Shown one piece after another: positions 4,939 to 5,223 of a stretch of DNA of 5,223 bases. The stretch comes from Tardiphaga sp. (GTDB lineage Bacteria > Pseudomonadota > Alphaproteobacteria > Rhizobiales > Xanthobacteraceae). The position numbers and the translations under genes are program-made. The stretch's first letter is position 1; every line of letters begins with the position of its first letter. The stretch lies in the NCBI GenBank assembly GCA_028290325.1, contig JAQGJY010000439.1, forward strand, positions 1 through 5,223, given 5' to 3'. The notes under the pieces were generated by a model. That model saw nothing but the letters and a program-made list of their open reading frames with translations. It made no database searches and was not told the origin of the DNA.

Positions 4939-5223
4939 CTAAAAGCCCTGATCCTCGCTGGCGTCATGTTCGACATGCGCGCGCTCGACCGCGATGCGCG
5001 CGGCCGACGGATCCGCCGGCCGCATCGTCATGTCGGTCTTCAGCCTATCGAACCGCTCGCGTGCTTCCTGCACACGCGCGTCGACAAAGGCGACGACTTC
5101 GTCTTCCGCCATCGGACCGCTTGAGATTGCACGCGACTGCTCGCCGATCGTCTCATCGACAAAGTAGTCGCCATTGTCGTCGCGTCGCGCGGTCCACTTG
5201 AAACGGATCGCATCGAGCGGGCC
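4939..5223 (-). CDS. Small charged hypothetical protein, N-terminal end cut by window edge
   Basis: On the minus strand a frame is open from the right edge for 94 codons to a TAG at 4941-4939. Third positions are strongly G/C-rich, as in the neighbouring genes, which supports real coding. The visible product begins GPLDAIRFKWTARRDDNGDY, continues to a Glu/Arg/Val-rich stretch (about residues 39-62, from AEDEVVAFVDARV on) likely to be an amphipathic helix, and ends EDQGF. I see no signal peptide, membrane segment or catalytic motif, and I do not recognise a named family. The only internal Met candidates before the helix would start at about 5112, which would discard the well-conserved-looking first part, so the true start is probably just beyond the window. 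It is convergent with the serine hydrolase across 150 bp. It could be a small regulatory or scaffold protein; no function is assigned. Confidence 0.65.
   Translation of the reverse strand, partial: GPLDAIRFKWTARRDDNGDYFVDETIGEQSRAISSGPMAEDEVVAFVDARVQEARERFDRLKTDMTMRPADPSAARIAVERAHVEHDASEDQGF

Overview
The window is GC-rich and compactly coded, with strong G/C preference at third codon positions. The protein families and their best-remembered relatives point to an alphaproteobacterium, most likely Hyphomicrobiales of the Bradyrhizobium/Rhodopseudomonas type. That placement is inference from protein style, not from a phylogenetic marker. I see no transposase, integrase, phage gene, CRISPR array, tRNA or rRNA, and no composition break. 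It reads as an ordinary chromosomal stretch of small metabolic and cell-envelope transcription units.

Layout. (1) Positions 1-1168, minus strand: pxpB followed by pxpC with an ATGA overlap; pxpC runs off the left edge. (2) 1169-1372: a 204-bp divergent control region with an AT-rich core, a 16-bp inverted repeat and a pair of 6-bp direct repeats 21 bp apart. (3) 1373-2489, plus strand: an RraA/HMG-aldolase-family protein, then after 4 nt a small cupin with the metal site of the Granulicella-type hydroxynitrile lyase group. (4) 2524-3249, minus strand: an exported DUF2147 protein, convergent with the cupin. (5) 3250-3459: a second divergent spacer. (6) 3460-4788, plus strand: an exported serine hydrolase of the beta-lactamase/6-aminohexanoate-dimer-hydrolase superfamily. 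(7) 4789-4938: a convergent spacer with three hairpins. (8) 4939 to the right edge, minus strand: a small charged hypothetical protein, incomplete at its N terminus.

How the genes may work together. PxpB and PxpC are two of the three subunits of the bacterial 5-oxoprolinase; the third, PxpA, is not in the window and could lie to the left of pxpC. The divergent aldolase-like and cupin genes look like a two-gene operon for a small carbonyl or hydroxy-acid substrate. The shared control region makes co-regulation with pxpBC possible but unproven. The DUF2147 protein and the serine hydrolase both carry signal peptides and are divergently transcribed, but no functional link is visible. I found no convincing new multi-gene system. 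The points most worth a second look are the cupin's catalytic identity, the operator-like palindrome at 1285-1300 and the hairpin at 4897-4922.
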